This document shows, one piece after another, positions 5,136 to 5,221 of a stretch of DNA of 5,221 nt. Under the pieces are notes generated by a model that ran no database searches, had not been told where the DNA came from, and saw nothing but the letters and a program-made list of their open reading frames with translations. The position numbers and the translations under genes were made by a program. Origin of the DNA: Cytophagales bacterium (lineage in GTDB: Bacteria > Bacteroidota > Bacteroidia > Cytophagales > 172606-1); contig JALOMD010000534.1 in assembly GCA_025455595.1 (NCBI GenBank), positions 1 through 5,221 on the forward strand. Direction: 5' to 3'. The stretch's first letter is position 1; every line of letters begins with the position of its first letter.

Positions 5136-5164
5136 CTGTTTTGGGCAAAAAATGCCCAAAACGT
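5136..5164. repeat. 29-bp intergenic palindrome, copy 7
   Basis: GTTTTGGGC (5138-5146) and GCCCAAAAC (5154-5162) are perfectly complementary around AAAAAAT; the outer two positions do not pair as Watson-Crick. It is the second copy in the same spacer, 45 bp after copy 6. Confidence 0.85.
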
Positions 5165-5170
5165 CCGTCT

Positions 5171-5196
5171 GTAGGGGCGGGGCTTGCCCCCGCCCT
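5171..5196. repeat. GC-rich hairpin repeat near the right edge
   Basis: GGGCGGGGC (5175-5183) pairs with GCCCCCGCCC (5186-5195) with one bulged base and a two-base loop. The leading GTAGGGGC and the later ACGGATGGCCC resemble dispersed GTAGGGGC-type repeats that I recall from many bacteria. The element may continue past the window. It could act as a terminator for whatever lies on either side, but no T-run confirms this. Confidence 0.55.
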
Positions 5197-5221
5197 TGTT
5201 TCCCACAGGTACGGATGGCCC

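Noticed and set aside
41..5164. The 29-bp palindromes as a CRISPR array
   Set aside because: Copies are separated by whole genes and irregular distances, with no regular spacers and no cas gene.

Overview
The window looks like chromosomal DNA from a Bacteroidota bacterium, most likely a GC-rich member near Saprospiria or Chitinophagia. The evidence is a BT_3928-type DoxX/MauE membrane protein, Bacteroidota-like RadA, HMG-CoA lyase and polyprenyl synthase sequences, and no Shine-Dalgarno motif before any start. The genus cannot be fixed from the sequence alone.

Four protein genes lie on the + strand, each separated from the next by repeat-filled spacers. (1) 100-1293 is a DoxX/MauE-like membrane protein with a periplasmic thioredoxin-like tail. 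(2) 1644-2857 is radA, whose reading frame is damaged: a zinc-finger stub at 1644-1763 lies in a different frame from the ATPase/Lon-like body at 1700-2857, and the body appears to lack a further stretch after the GE of its Y-V-S-G-E motif. (3) about 3046-3966 is a hydroxymethylglutaryl-CoA lyase. (4) 4058-5026 is an all-trans polyprenyl diphosphate synthase. These are housekeeping functions (membrane redox, recombination, leucine/HMG-CoA catabolism, isoprenoid synthesis). Nothing shows that they form a dedicated pathway, although two of them touch acyl-CoA and isoprenoid metabolism.

The unusual part is the spacers. A 29-bp palindromic element occurs seven times. It has 11-bp arms close to GCGTTTTGRGC and GCYCAAAACGC around a 7-bp A/T-rich centre. 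Copies are at 41, 1316, 1571, 2911, 3972, 5062 and 5136, always outside genes, with at least one in every spacer. Several copies sit next to short degenerate tandem arrays of 7-mers, 8-mers or 12-mers. A second family of C/G-rich hairpins (131-164, 2949-2988, 3922-3961) runs into coding sequence: it encodes part of the first protein's N-terminus and the last residues of the HMG-CoA lyase, and two copies face each other across the lyase gene. A 197-bp element with terminal inverted repeats (1357-1553) fills most of the spacer before radA, and a GC-rich hairpin lies near the right edge.

No CRISPR array, tRNA, rRNA, transposase or defence gene is visible. The candidate undescribed system is the repeated spacer architecture: palindrome, tandem array and C/G hairpin together at gene boundaries.
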